Positions 1 to 8,560 of a stretch of DNA of 64,000 bases are shown here, piece by piece. Made by a program: the position numbers and the translations under genes. The first letter of the stretch is position 1. Each line of letters opens with the position of its first letter. This DNA comes from Candidatus Heimdallarchaeota archaeon (GTDB taxonomy: Archaea; Asgardarchaeota; Heimdallarchaeia; JABLTI01): contig JABCTZ010000001.1 of assembly GCA_018238155.1 (NCBI GenBank), positions 1 through 64,000 of the forward strand, written 5' to 3'. The notes beneath the pieces were generated by a model. It was not told the origin of the DNA, did not search any database, and saw only the letters and a list, made by a program, of their open reading frames with translations.

Positions 1-534
1 AGATTAATTCAAGCAATCAATAAAACTTCTCAAAAGGATGCGGAATTTTTCATTTCAGATATTAGTATTGATTATATGAAGAAAATGATTGAAACTACAT
101 ATGAAATAGGTTGGTTCTTAAAACTCGTTAGAGGAGTTTCGCTCGAGAAAGTTAAAGAGATTGTAATAGATAACGAAAGAGTTCAAGAGGCTTTTCTGTC
201 TGGAACTGTTGCAGAAGCTATAGCGACTTTTCAAGAAGTAGCTGAAATATATGAGGATAAAGGGTTAGAATTCATACAAGACATATCAAAGGATGATTTC
301 CATGCTTTTATCAAATGTGAAATTGAGGATGCCTTGACTTTCGAAAGGAATTTTGAAAAGGAAGAAGAAGTTGAGAGAATCATTGTTGAGCTCAAAGAAT
401 TAGCTGATTTGGCTAAACAAGTTTCGGAAGAAAAAGAGCTGGAAATAAAAGCTTTGATAGTGGAAGTAGTCAAGGAGAAACAAGAAGAAAAGAAACTCAG
501 TGCTGAACGTACTAAAGCTATAAAATGGCTTTAG
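1..534 (+). CDS. Unknown Glu-rich protein, 5' end cut off by window
   Basis: The reading frame is open from base 1 and the first ATG (base 76) has no ribosome site, so the gene very likely starts outside the window. The visible 177 residues have a hydrophilic, mostly helical look. The last 60 residues are rich in Glu and Lys with heptad-like spacing (KELADLAKQVSEEKELEIKA), which suggests a coiled coil. There is no signal peptide, membrane segment or Cys/His cluster. I do not recognise the family. It is followed by an AT-rich gap and then a membrane protein, so the neighbourhood gives no clue to function. Confidence 0.7.
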   Translation, partial: RLIQAINKTSQKDAEFFISDISIDYMKKMIETTYEIGWFLKLVRGVSLEKVKEIVIDNERVQEAFLSGTVAEAIATFQEVAEIYEDKGLEFIQDISKDDFHAFIKCEIEDALTFERNFEKEEEVERIIVELKELADLAKQVSEEKELEIKALIVEVVKEKQEEKKLSAERTKAIKWL

Positions 535-768
535 GGTGTTTGTTAGTGTATTTGAGTAGTTATTACATATAGTGAAAGAAAGGCGATCAAAAGTCGAATC
601 TTTATTGGTATCAGCAATGCTATTGCCTATCAATTGAATAAAGAAAGAAGGTTTTTGTTGTGTATCATTATTTTTATGTAAGACTGTAAAATAGACTCCT
701 AAAAAGACTGATGTTAAAACAACTAGAATAACTCCAATTGTGATTAAAATGATAAAAGAGCTGCTCAA
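400..768 (-). CDS. Possible small membrane protein (doubtful)
   Basis: This frame starts with TTG at 768 and opens with a convincing single membrane helix (IILITIGVILVVLTSVFLGVYF) followed by a short polar stretch. Its last third lies antisense to the end of the upstream plus-strand gene, where the translation becomes Phe/Tyr-rich as expected of an antisense shadow. No ribosome site is visible before the TTG. Only the first 75 or so residues (768 to about 540) would be believable as a gene. It could also be chance or the remnant of a one-helix protein. Confidence 0.25.
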   Translation of the reverse strand: MSSSFIILITIGVILVVLTSVFLGVYFTVLHKNNDTQQKPSFFIQLIGNSIADTNKDSTFDRLSFTICNNYSNTLTNTLKPFYSFSTFSTEFLFFLFLLDYFHYQSFYFQLFFFRNLFSQIS

Positions 769-825
769 AAGAAAAAAATTAATTAATTCCTTATCGAATG
801 AGCATATTAGTAAATATAATAGGAA

Positions 826-1833
826 GTGTGTAAAACGTCCAATGAAAAGCCTAAACCCTATTTAATGGTAATAATTATTTCAATTATAATCATATCAGTG
901 ATGTCAATATCTATTTTTTCATTAATTAGCACAACGGTGCAGACCCAATCAACTAGACATTCAACAACCGCTGATATGCTAAACAATTTTGGAAATTTAG
1001 CGGAGATTGATATTCAGGTAATTCTTGAAGAAGATTCTGCAAAATATGAGACAGCCTATTCCTTTTTGAATGATTTATACCTTCTAAACGATCAATATAT
1101 CGCAATGGTAGAGTACAATGAAACCCATGCTTTTAATTATACACAGATAGATTTTGATGAAGTTAAGATGGAATTCACATTAAAAATGAAACACATCATC
1201 AACATCATACATAGTACCTCTGTATACGAATATTGTACAACAATTATTGGATCGGATACTGAAAATAACTACACAGTTTCCGGATATGAATATCTTTTCA
1301 TAATTAATAGATGGAATACTTGGGAAATGCCTTATGAACCAGTTCATAGTGATATATTTGATTTTGTAAATACAACATTTACTCTTGCAAGTGTTCCCAT
1401 AGATCTCCCGGAAATTAAACTTGAAACTTGGTCTTACCATCTGTATAATAATTTATCAATTATAGAGTACGTTGGTCCTAATAGTGCTATGAAATACGCT
1501 AACAATAAATTGAGTTCTATCGACTTAACTTATGTTAATCTCTCCCTTGCTAAAGTATCTGAATATAGTGATAGCTATGTACTCCTCAGTGAAAAAGCGA
1601 ATTCTATTATACAGGATTTCAATAATACACTCATAACTTTAGCATTGGCAGGTGTTCTTATGGGATTTGCAACCTCTTTTGATAGCGTAAAGCTTCGAAA
1701 AATTAGCCTTGTTGTCGGATTATTAGTACTTATCATTGGAATTTTGTACTTTGTTACAGCAACTGCTAATCATATTAGCTTAGCTATTTACGAAGCTGGA
1801 ATTGTTGGTGCAAATGAATTTGTGTTTGCTTAG
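826..1833 (+). CDS. Membrane protein with large outside domain, unknown function
   Basis: The start is GTG at 826, with AGGAA directly upstream. The protein has an N-terminal membrane helix (about residues 13-34), a polar domain of about 230 residues carrying several NxS/T sites (for example NYT, NTT, NLS), and two hydrophobic segments near the C-terminus (about 268-288 and 294-314). The arrangement suggests a signal anchor, an extracellular domain and a C-terminal helical hairpin. I do not recognise a family and the outside domain has no visible catalytic motif. It stands alone, with a hairpin downstream. Confidence 0.75.
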   Translation: MCKTSNEKPKPYLMVIIISIIIISVMSISIFSLISTTVQTQSTRHSTTADMLNNFGNLAEIDIQVILEEDSAKYETAYSFLNDLYLLNDQYIAMVEYNETHAFNYTQIDFDEVKMEFTLKMKHIINIIHSTSVYEYCTTIIGSDTENNYTVSGYEYLFIINRWNTWEMPYEPVHSDIFDFVNTTFTLASVPIDLPEIKLETWSYHLYNNLSIIEYVGPNSAMKYANNKLSSIDLTYVNLSLAKVSEYSDSYVLLSEKANSIIQDFNNTLITLALAGVLMGFATSFDSVKLRKISLVVGLLVLIIGILYFVTATANHISLAIYEAGIVGANEFVFA

Positions 1834-1871
1834 TGTTAGCATAGCATTCTTGGTAACATTGAATAAAAAAA

Positions 1872-1918
1872 TTTGAAGAGTATTAACAAATATGTTAATC
1901 TTTCTTTCTTTCTTCAAA
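1872..1918 (+). terminator. Nested hairpin after the 826-1833 membrane gene
   Basis: A 7-bp outer stem (TTTGAAG at 1872-1878 with CTTCAAA at 1912-1918) surrounds an inner stem ATTAAC/GTTAAT (1882-1887 with 1894-1899). A T-rich strand follows. The position just past the stop codon fits transcription termination. This is inference from sequence symmetry only. Confidence 0.4.
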
Positions 1919-2002
1919 ATTTAAAATCCGAAATTAATTAAAAGCACCAAAACAATAACTCCCCACAACGCCCAAATAGCTTTTCTAGGAAATTCTTAGT
2001 AG

Positions 2003-3331
2003 ATGGATTTGTTTTCAATGGAAGAAAATACACAAATAACTCGAGATAAATTCCCTATGATCGGGAAAATAATTCAAAGAAATGATAACAGTTTATCCTG
2101 CGAGAGAACTTTATCATTGGAAAGTGATTGCTATTTGGATCATCATCGATTCAATAATACACCTTTTCTTCCTGGAGTAATCGGCTTGGAACTCTTTGCA
2201 GAATTGGGTAGAATTCTTTTTCCGAATAAAACAATTCAACGATATGAGGATATTCACTTTCTTTCAGGTATTAGATTAAAGAAAGATAATCCAATTACTA
2301 TTTACACAAATATAATTGCTAGTGATAACATTGCTGATGTCGTAATTACATCAATTAGTAAAGGATTCTCGGTAAACAAATCAAATTCCAAAGTTCATTT
2401 CACAGCAAAAATGGTTTTTGGTAGTAGAGTAAGAGAAAGACAAAAGATACCTGTGTTAAAGAAATTGCCAATGCTTACTGGGGAATATATTTATCAAATA
2501 TTACCTCACGGCTCCTCATTTCAAGTATTAGCTGAACTAAATAGTATTGAGAATGAGATGATTGCAGTCGGCAGTTTTCGAAAGAGACAACTTTTTGGCT
2601 GGAAGGTCAAAGAGTTATTAACTGAACCATTTATTCTCGAAGCGGGTTTTCAAGCCATCGGGTTAATGGATTTTATTATTAATGGTCGTGCAGGTCTTCC
2701 ATCAAAGATTAAACAGATAACTTACTTTGAAACTGATGATAAACCATACTTCATTGTTGGAAGAGAAAATAGTAAGAAAAGAGGATTTTTTGATTTCAGT
2801 GTTCTATCAAAAAAGGGTAATGTTCATGTGGAAGTCACTGATTTTCAAATGGTGGAAATAAATTTTGGTGACACTTCTAGTATACTTGAAAAATTACGTT
2901 CTCACAGAATCCGTCAAATGTTACATATACCGAAAAAAACTTGGTTGGAAGTAATTGATAAACATTTGTTTCTAGATAAATTATCTCGAGAGCCGGATTT
3001 TGTTAGAACCTTTTTACGAAATGATGAATTTGACGAATTAGAGGGATTGAATGAAAAGGATAAAACAGAACGATTATTAGAATTATTTGCACTAAAAAGA
3101 TCTCTTAGAGTTGTTCTTCGCTCTAGAAAGATGTTGAATTTTAAGTTAGAGAAAGATGAAATCGGAAATTATTACTGCTCTCATAAAGGTAAAAATGTTT
3201 ATCTTACAATGGTGGAAGAAATAGATTATCTTCTAGTATTAGCAAGTCGAAAAAGAAAAGACGGGCTCGATTTTTACGACGAAAGAGAGAAAATCAAGGA
3301 AAAGATAGAAGCTATTCGAGATAAAAAATAA
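2003..3331 (+). CDS. Double-hotdog dehydratase-like protein (PKS DH type) with degenerate PPTase-like C-terminus
   Basis: Residues 40-60 contain DHHRFNNTPFLPGV, which matches the first hotdog of polyketide/PUFA-synthase dehydratase domains (DHxxxGxPxLPG). A second hotdog follows, with PFILEAGFQAIGLMDF near residue 212, where the family has LDAxxQ; the catalytic Asp appears replaced by Glu. Such domains dehydrate 3-hydroxyacyl thioesters. After about residue 330 the sequence LELFALKRSLRVVL followed by LEKDEIGNYYC resembles the end of Sfp-type phosphopantetheinyl transferases (WxxKEAxxK), but the usual Glu is Arg. There is no ketosynthase or acyl carrier protein nearby. The double-hotdog call is fairly firm; the PPTase-like tail is tentative. 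ATG at 2003 has AGGAA about 13 nt upstream; a second ATG at 2018 is possible. Confidence 0.7.
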   Translation: MDLFSMEENTQITRDKFPMIGKIIQRNDNSLSCERTLSLESDCYLDHHRFNNTPFLPGVIGLELFAELGRILFPNKTIQRYEDIHFLSGIRLKKDNPITIYTNIIASDNIADVVITSISKGFSVNKSNSKVHFTAKMVFGSRVRERQKIPVLKKLPMLTGEYIYQILPHGSSFQVLAELNSIENEMIAVGSFRKRQLFGWKVKELLTEPFILEAGFQAIGLMDFIINGRAGLPSKIKQITYFETDDKPYFIVGRENSKKRGFFDFSVLSKKGNVHVEVTDFQMVEINFGDTSSILEKLRSHRIRQMLHIPKKTWLEVIDKHLFLDKLSREPDFVRTFLRNDEFDELEGLNEKDKTERLLELFALKRSLRVVLRSRKMLNFKLEKDEIGNYYCSHKGKNVYLTMVEEIDYLLVLASRKRKDGLDFYDEREKIKEKIEAIRDKK

Positions 3332-3353
3332 CAGCTTGTTTTCTTTGAGTTTT

Positions 3354-3899
3354 CTATTCTAATTTCACTTTATCACTCTCAAGATAGATCAATAAAATTG
3401 TCTTTAATTGTTTCATTTGGTCATCATCTAGAACCCTCTTAGGAATAAAACCTAGAAAGATGTCCATGAAGTGAAACCAAAGAGTATTTCTCATTTTGTC
3501 TCTAACAACTGAGACTTGATCCCAAGAATACTTTTGCTTTCTAAATATTTCATCAATAATTATACCTTCTTTGTTTAAAGACCACTTTCTTTCCTTAGGC
3601 ATTTTTATCTCAAATTTCCACCTAACTTTTTCAATTATTATCATACCAATCGGTAACATTAGGCTAACAAAAATATATATACTTGGCAGAGTAATCATTA
3701 ATAAAATACCAATGTAGGAAAATTCACTCGTAAATCCAATAATAATCATCACTACTTCAAATATCATTAAACAAACAAAAGGAATGACACCAAATAATAA
3801 TATTGTTATTTTATTATATAATTGATCAAAAGTGATTCTTCTTCGATCCTCATACGTTTCTTCATAGATAATTTCCATTTCATTTTCTTCAATTGCCAT
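3354..3899 (-). CDS. YcxB-like membrane protein, copy 1
   Basis: Two membrane helices sit in the first half (about residues 30-55 and 65-90). A C-terminal cytoplasmic domain has the YcxB-like pattern: SLNKEGIIIDE, then YSWDQVSVV, then FHFMDIFLGFIPKRVL and DDDQMKQLKTIL. The function of the YcxB family is unknown. I chose ATG at 3899 because AAGGAG lies 9 nt upstream; an earlier TTG at 3917 would put that ribosome site inside the gene. It is the downstream partner of a paralogue that begins at 4516, with 32 nt between them, so the two are probably co-transcribed. Confidence 0.75.
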   Translation of the reverse strand: MAIEENEMEIIYEETYEDRRRITFDQLYNKITILLFGVIPFVCLMIFEVVMIIIGFTSEFSYIGILLMITLPSIYIFVSLMLPIGMIIIEKVRWKFEIKMPKERKWSLNKEGIIIDEIFRKQKYSWDQVSVVRDKMRNTLWFHFMDIFLGFIPKRVLDDDQMKQLKTILLIYLESDKVKLE

Positions 3900-3931
3900 A
3901 ATGTTTCTCTCCTTCAAATAACTTATTGTTT

Positions 3932-4516
3932 TTACTTGTTTTCTTCTATGATCGAAATATCATTTGACAAAAATTCTACTTTAGTATTGTCTATATTATT
4001 TAGTAAAATCCTGTGCATTTTTCTTAATTGTTCTTCATCTAATACTATTTTTGGAATCCAAAAACAATTAAACTTTGCTAAGTAAAAAGTAACTAGTTGG
4101 TTTGTTTCCACTACTTTATTGATGAAATCCCATTTAAGAATCGAACTTGAAATTGTAGCATCAATATTTATTCCTTCATTGTTTAATATTACCTTACGAT
4201 TAATTGGGTGGTTGTTTAACCCTACTTTGATTTTCTTATTAATTTTTCTAATAAATAAGTGAGCTAAAAGAGATAATACAATGTATATACATAATGGTAT
4301 ACAATATGACCATATGATTGCATTTAAAATGGTCTCGCCAAGTATCCATACTTGAAAACTAAAATTCAACGTTAGAAATATTACTAAAAAGACTGGGAGT
4401 AAAAAAATAATTAAATTTAGTTTTTTGATATGAGAGAGTTCTTTAGTTACTTTCTGATTCTTATCAAAATCTTCTGAATATTCTATTTCCATTTCTTCTA
4501 TTTGATCCTTCATCAT
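3932..4516 (-). CDS. YcxB-like membrane protein, copy 2
   Basis: This is a paralogue of the next gene downstream. It has an acidic N-terminus, two membrane helices (about residues 35-56 and 68-92), and the same C-terminal pattern: ILNNEGINIDA, ILKWDFINKVV, FYLAKFNCFWIPKIVLDEEQLRKM. The shared order of strands and the conserved IP(K)xVLDxxQ element point to tandem duplication. GAGGA lies just upstream of tandem ATG codons at 4516 and 4513. The role is unknown. Confidence 0.75.
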   Translation of the reverse strand: MMKDQIEEMEIEYSEDFDKNQKVTKELSHIKKLNLIIFLLPVFLVIFLTLNFSFQVWILGETILNAIIWSYCIPLCIYIVLSLLAHLFIRKINKKIKVGLNNHPINRKVILNNEGINIDATISSSILKWDFINKVVETNQLVTFYLAKFNCFWIPKIVLDEEQLRKMHRILLNNIDNTKVEFLSNDISIIEENK

Positions 4517-4745
4517 TCCTCTTTCTTCCTTAATAAATCCTAATCTCTTAAAATTGACTATACTTGAATAGTTTTGACTTTACTTAAAAATATTCTTAAT
4601 TCAAGAGTAAAAAGAGAGACTATTTAAAAATGCAACTGTGACAAACTAGTTCACTGAGAATAGAAAATCTACTTTATTCAAATTTTTAATTTACTAAGAA
4701 AAGTTAATTTTCAATGAATAATACTTTCTTTAAAATAAAATGAGA

Positions 4746-4765
4746 GAAATCCCTGAAGGGATTTC
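4746..4765 (-). terminator. Hairpin closing the ABC exporter operon
   Basis: GAAATCCC and GGGATTTC form a perfect 8-bp stem with a TGAA loop. It lies 11 nt past the stop of the last permease gene. Read on the minus strand it is followed by a T-rich stretch (TCTCATTTTATTTT). This is the clearest terminator-like hairpin in the first 10 kb. Confidence 0.65.
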
Positions 4766-4776
4766 AATTGAGTATT

Positions 4777-6063
4777 TTATTCATCGGTAATTTTGGTTAG
4801 GAATATGCCAAGGATAAAAATTGCTAAACAGAATGCAAATCCATACCCAAGATTAGTTAATGAAACAATATGTTGTTTTGTTATCATTGCCGCTCGTAAA
4901 GCATCATTTAGATATGTCAGGGGGAAGAACTTGGATATAACGTTCAATACAGGATTTCCTGAAATATCAAAGAATGCTCCACTAAGGAACATCATTGGGA
5001 AGGTAAGTAAATTAGCTGCTCCTGCCGCTGCATCAGGGTTCTTAACAAAACGGGAAACGGTCATACCCAAACCTGTGAAACCCATTGCAGCAGAAATCAT
5101 TATTGGTATTATTTTCCAATCTAAGACATCAATGATCCATGAATAATTGCCTTTTGCAATACTAAATATGAGATAACTGCATACCCACGTTGCGATGAAT
5201 GATATCCAACCAAGGAAGAATTGCCAAATAGTTTCGCCCGCAACTAAGTTAGCTTTAGTCATTGGTGTTGAAGCAAGTTTTCTGAATAATCCTTGTTTCT
5301 TGAAATAGCTATGTCTTTGTACTGTGCCTATTACAGCATTATTCATTACTGCAACACAAATCATTCCGGGAACCAAATAAGCAAAATAATCATAATCTTC
5401 TTCCAAGTAGATGTTTTGTACTTCCATACCAAAATGATCTCTTGCAGGATTCATTGGATCTAAGAGTGCATCTATGTACATATTGATGTTGTAAAAAACT
5501 TGATCTACAATATGCAAGACAACACTTGAAGATTGGTCATTTTCAATGGCTATGATTCGTAGAGTAGCATCTGATGCGTTTGTAAACAATTTATAGCTAT
5601 AATTCGCAGGAATTACTAAACCAATATACGCATTATCTTGTTGTTCTAAGTATAACCCAGGGTCTACTGCTTCCCCTGCTTTTTGAAGTGGAATGTATTG
5701 AATATTTATCAAGGAAGTATTATCTTCTGTTTTTATCTCAGATACTGCTGCAATAATGCTGTCAGTAACATTCACGAAAACAGGAGTACCCATTACATCT
5801 TGAATATATCCTTGATCCTCACCAACTTGCATATATAATGTATAACTGACTGCACTTTCCGAGAAAATCATCCCAAATAGTGTTGTTATTATGATAGGAT
5901 AAGCGACTGCAAAGAAGATTGTCATTGGCGATCTTTTGAAATCTATGAAAGCAGCAATCGAATATCCACTAACTTTGCTGAAAGAATGTTTTAGCTTCCT
6001 CTTTAGGTTCATAGAGTTTTTCTGAGTTTCGTCTGATTTTTTATTGTTATTTTTTGTTGCCAT
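4777..6063 (-). CDS. ABC-2 type exporter permease, second copy
   Basis: The protein has one N-terminal membrane helix after a basic tail (near residue 50), a large outside domain of about 170 residues, and five or six C-terminal helices from about residue 225. This is the classic ABC-2 permease (YhgE/LinJ/DrrB-like) layout. The conserved element near YFKKQGLFRKLASTPMTKANLVAGE matches the cytoplasmic coupling helix region (kkqGtlerLlatPv). A GGAGGAG ribosome site precedes ATG at 6063, 17 nt after the preceding permease. It is the last gene of the exporter operon and probably forms a heterodimer with the other permease. The substrate cannot be read from the sequence. Confidence 0.88.
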   Translation of the reverse strand: MATKNNNKKSDETQKNSMNLKRKLKHSFSKVSGYSIAAFIDFKRSPMTIFFAVAYPIIITTLFGMIFSESAVSYTLYMQVGEDQGYIQDVMGTPVFVNVTDSIIAAVSEIKTEDNTSLINIQYIPLQKAGEAVDPGLYLEQQDNAYIGLVIPANYSYKLFTNASDATLRIIAIENDQSSSVVLHIVDQVFYNINMYIDALLDPMNPARDHFGMEVQNIYLEEDYDYFAYLVPGMICVAVMNNAVIGTVQRHSYFKKQGLFRKLASTPMTKANLVAGETIWQFFLGWISFIATWVCSYLIFSIAKGNYSWIIDVLDWKIIPIMISAAMGFTGLGMTVSRFVKNPDAAAGAANLLTFPMMFLSGAFFDISGNPVLNVISKFFPLTYLNDALRAAMITKQHIVSLTNLGYGFAFCLAIFILGIFLTKITDE

Positions 6064-6080
6064 TAAATCATCTCCTCCAA

Positions 6081-7313
6081 TTATTCCTTTTTCCAGTCCA
6101 TAATTAGTGTACCTATCACAAAGAACCCTATGCCTATGACAACAAGTATACCAAAATAATAGCCAAAGTTACTCATGGTTGATTCAAGCATGAGAGATTT
6201 CATTGCCTCATTTGCATAATATAATGGTATGAACTGAGCTACTTTTGCCAAAAAATTTGGCATCATACTGACGGGCATTATTGAATTTGATAGAAACATC
6301 ATTGGAAAAACAATCATCATTGCTGCTGCTGCAGCAGCTTCTGGTCTTTTAACGAACCGAGAAATGATTAAAGCCATTCCCGCGAAGGCCATTGAACCAA
6401 AAATTACTGGTAAGATCATTAGTGGATGTAGCATAGATAAATTGAACCCGTAAACCAGCCACCCTGTTAAGATTGACACTAGACTAATACCAAAACCAAT
6501 AGTTATCTGCCATAATTCAATCGCAAACGCCCATTCCCATTTTTTAACTGGTGTTGCAGATAATTTGTAAAGAAAGCCTGTACTTCTTTGTGAAGTAACA
6601 TTGGAAACAACACCAAGTATCCCTGAAGTACAGAGAGTGACCATAATCATTCCAGGAACATAGAAGTCAATACCATCTAATCCTTCCCTGTTAGGAGTTG
6701 TTTCAACTTCAACATCGATATGTGAAACAAGCCCAAATTTCTCAGCATTCATGTCATGTAAGATATCTGTAAGTATTTGCATGATTGTTAGAGCAGAAGA
6801 ATAGGATGGATCATAATAGAATGAAATGTTGGCTTTGGGAGCATTTGGGTCTGTCTCAGTGAGATTAGCGGCTTCTGACCAACCTTTAGGAATAACCATT
6901 AAGTTTGAATAATCATTTGCCCCTGTCCAATCTGAAGCATCATGTAGTGTTGAGTTATAGGCTACTTTTACTAAACGAATATTCAGTTCACTTGCAAGAG
7001 AATCATTATTTAACCCCATGCTTTCTAGCAGCTCATTTGTTGGATTGTAGCTAACCATAGAACCATCTGCTGCTTGATATATGTCTTCATTAACATAATA
7101 AACATCGAATTGTGTAGTAGTTGATCCTCCACCAAAGATAGAACCCATCAATATTATCATAATAACCGGAAAAATGAAGGTAAAAAACAATGCTTCTTTG
7201 GAACGCATCCAATCCGCTGCTGTACCAATATAGATAGAACCAATTCGTCTTAGACTATAGAAAATTTTTTTTGAGAAGGGTAGTTTTTCGCCTATTTGAG
7301 ATTTATCATTCAT
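6081..7313 (-). CDS. ABC-2 type exporter permease, first copy
   Basis: It has the same architecture as its downstream paralogue: a helix near residue 37, an outside domain (about 60-205) and a five- to six-helix C-terminal half. The coupling element STGFLYKLSATPVKKWEW aligns with the equivalent stretch of the other copy. Both copies carry an Ala-rich helix after FVKRPEAAAAAA / FVKNPDAAAGAA. GGAGGG lies 7 nt upstream of ATG 7313, and the ATPase gene ends 13 nt before. Two different permeases with one ATPase imply a heterodimeric membrane part. Confidence 0.88.
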   Translation of the reverse strand: MNDKSQIGEKLPFSKKIFYSLRRIGSIYIGTAADWMRSKEALFFTFIFPVIMIILMGSIFGGGSTTTQFDVYYVNEDIYQAADGSMVSYNPTNELLESMGLNNDSLASELNIRLVKVAYNSTLHDASDWTGANDYSNLMVIPKGWSEAANLTETDPNAPKANISFYYDPSYSSALTIMQILTDILHDMNAEKFGLVSHIDVEVETTPNREGLDGIDFYVPGMIMVTLCTSGILGVVSNVTSQRSTGFLYKLSATPVKKWEWAFAIELWQITIGFGISLVSILTGWLVYGFNLSMLHPLMILPVIFGSMAFAGMALIISRFVKRPEAAAAAAMMIVFPMMFLSNSIMPVSMMPNFLAKVAQFIPLYYANEAMKSLMLESTMSNFGYYFGILVVIGIGFFVIGTLIMDWKKE

Positions 7314-7326
7314 TCACAACCCTCCA

Positions 7327-8292
7327 CTATGAACTCTTTGTTGAAACAACATCACCTTGACCTGTAGAAAGCAAAGTTTCTCCAGTCAAAGATAAGAAAA
7401 CATCTTCAAGAGTAGGTCTTTGAGAGATGATGTCTGTATAGGAAATCTTCTTTTCATTAAGGACATCCACAACAGATGAAATCGCACCTTTCTTTGCAGA
7501 AATGACAATATCTCCATCTTCATTTTCCATCGGACCATGTTCAAACAAAATAGCATGAACTTGATCTCGAGAATCTTGGTTACTACAGCGAACAATAATT
7601 TTATTTTCGCCACCGTATTTATCAATCAGTTCAGTTGGTGTTCCAATATCTCTAATCTTTCCCTTATGAATAATTGCTACTCTATCCGCAAGCACTTGAG
7701 CTTCCATCATGTAGTGTGTAGTCAAGAAAATCGTTTTACCTTTTGCTTTCAAATCTTTTATTACTGCCCAAGATTCTCTTCGAGCTCGAGGGTCCAATCC
7801 TGTGGTTGGTTCATCTAAAACAACCAAATCTGGGTCGTTAATTAAGGCTATTGCGATTCCTACCCTTCGTTTTAATCCACCAGATAAATTCTTGAATTTT
7901 TCTTTTGTTTTATCTTCAAGATTTAATAGTTTGATTAAATCCTCAGGAGGTAGATAACTGTGATACATTCTACCCCAAAATCGCAAGTTTTCAATAACCG
8001 TTAGGTTTTCATGAGTACTAAACTCTTGAGGTAAAGTTCCAATAAGTAGTTGTATTTTTTTTAAATCACTTCTTTTTGAAACATCAAGACTAAAAACTTT
8101 CAATTGCCCACTCGTAGCTTTTCGAATTCCTTCGAAAATTTCTACTGTGGTCGTTTTTCCTGCACCATTGGGACCAAGCAAAGCAAAAATTTCTCCTTTC
8201 TTTACTTTGAAGGAGATATCATTTACTGCAGCTAATTCCCCGTACATTTTTATGAGATTCGTAATCTCAATTGCATATTCTTCACTACTCAA
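7327..8292 (-). CDS. ABC exporter ATP-binding subunit
   Basis: All motifs of an ABC ATPase are present in order: Walker A GPNGAGKTT, Q-loop TLPQE, signature LSGGLKRR, Walker B LVVLDEPTTGLD and switch His in LTTHYM. After the ATPase core there is a C-terminal extension (about 90 residues) ending in RPTLEDVFLSLTGE, typical of drug/antibiotic exporter ATPases of the DrrA/CcmA class. It powers the two permeases encoded directly downstream. I chose TTG at 8292 because AGGA lies 8 nt upstream and it leaves the usual short N-terminus; another TTG at 8334 would add 14 residues. Confidence 0.9.
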   Translation of the reverse strand: MSSEEYAIEITNLIKMYGELAAVNDISFKVKKGEIFALLGPNGAGKTTTVEIFEGIRKATSGQLKVFSLDVSKRSDLKKIQLLIGTLPQEFSTHENLTVIENLRFWGRMYHSYLPPEDLIKLLNLEDKTKEKFKNLSGGLKRRVGIAIALINDPDLVVLDEPTTGLDPRARRESWAVIKDLKAKGKTIFLTTHYMMEAQVLADRVAIIHKGKIRDIGTPTELIDKYGGENKIIVRCSNQDSRDQVHAILFEHGPMENEDGDIVISAKKGAISSVVDVLNEKKISYTDIISQRPTLEDVFLSLTGETLLSTGQGDVVSTKSS

Positions 8293-8560
8293 TGACTTTT
8301 TCCTGCTTAATTTATAAAAGCTATATTCTCTCAATATGTCAATTTACAATCTATCTTATAAATATAACCAATTTTATTTTTTCCACAACAAACTTTGATT
8401 TCACTGGCATTGATTGATGAATTTAGAAAAATAGAGTAATGTTTTCTGGGTTCTTTGTTTATCCATTTGTTTTCCTAAAATTTGTGCTCTTTAACTCAAA
8501 TATACGACTAATCAACCGTTATTATGATTTTTTTACTTAAAAAAAAAGATAGCTTTAGAA

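Noticed and set aside
580-620. Possible tRNA arm (AAAAGTCGAATC)
   Set aside because: No matching acceptor or anticodon stem can be formed around it.
1960-1985. GC-richer patch CTCCCCACAACGCCC as a regulatory motif
   Set aside because: A single short stretch with no symmetry or second copy; not enough to call a site.
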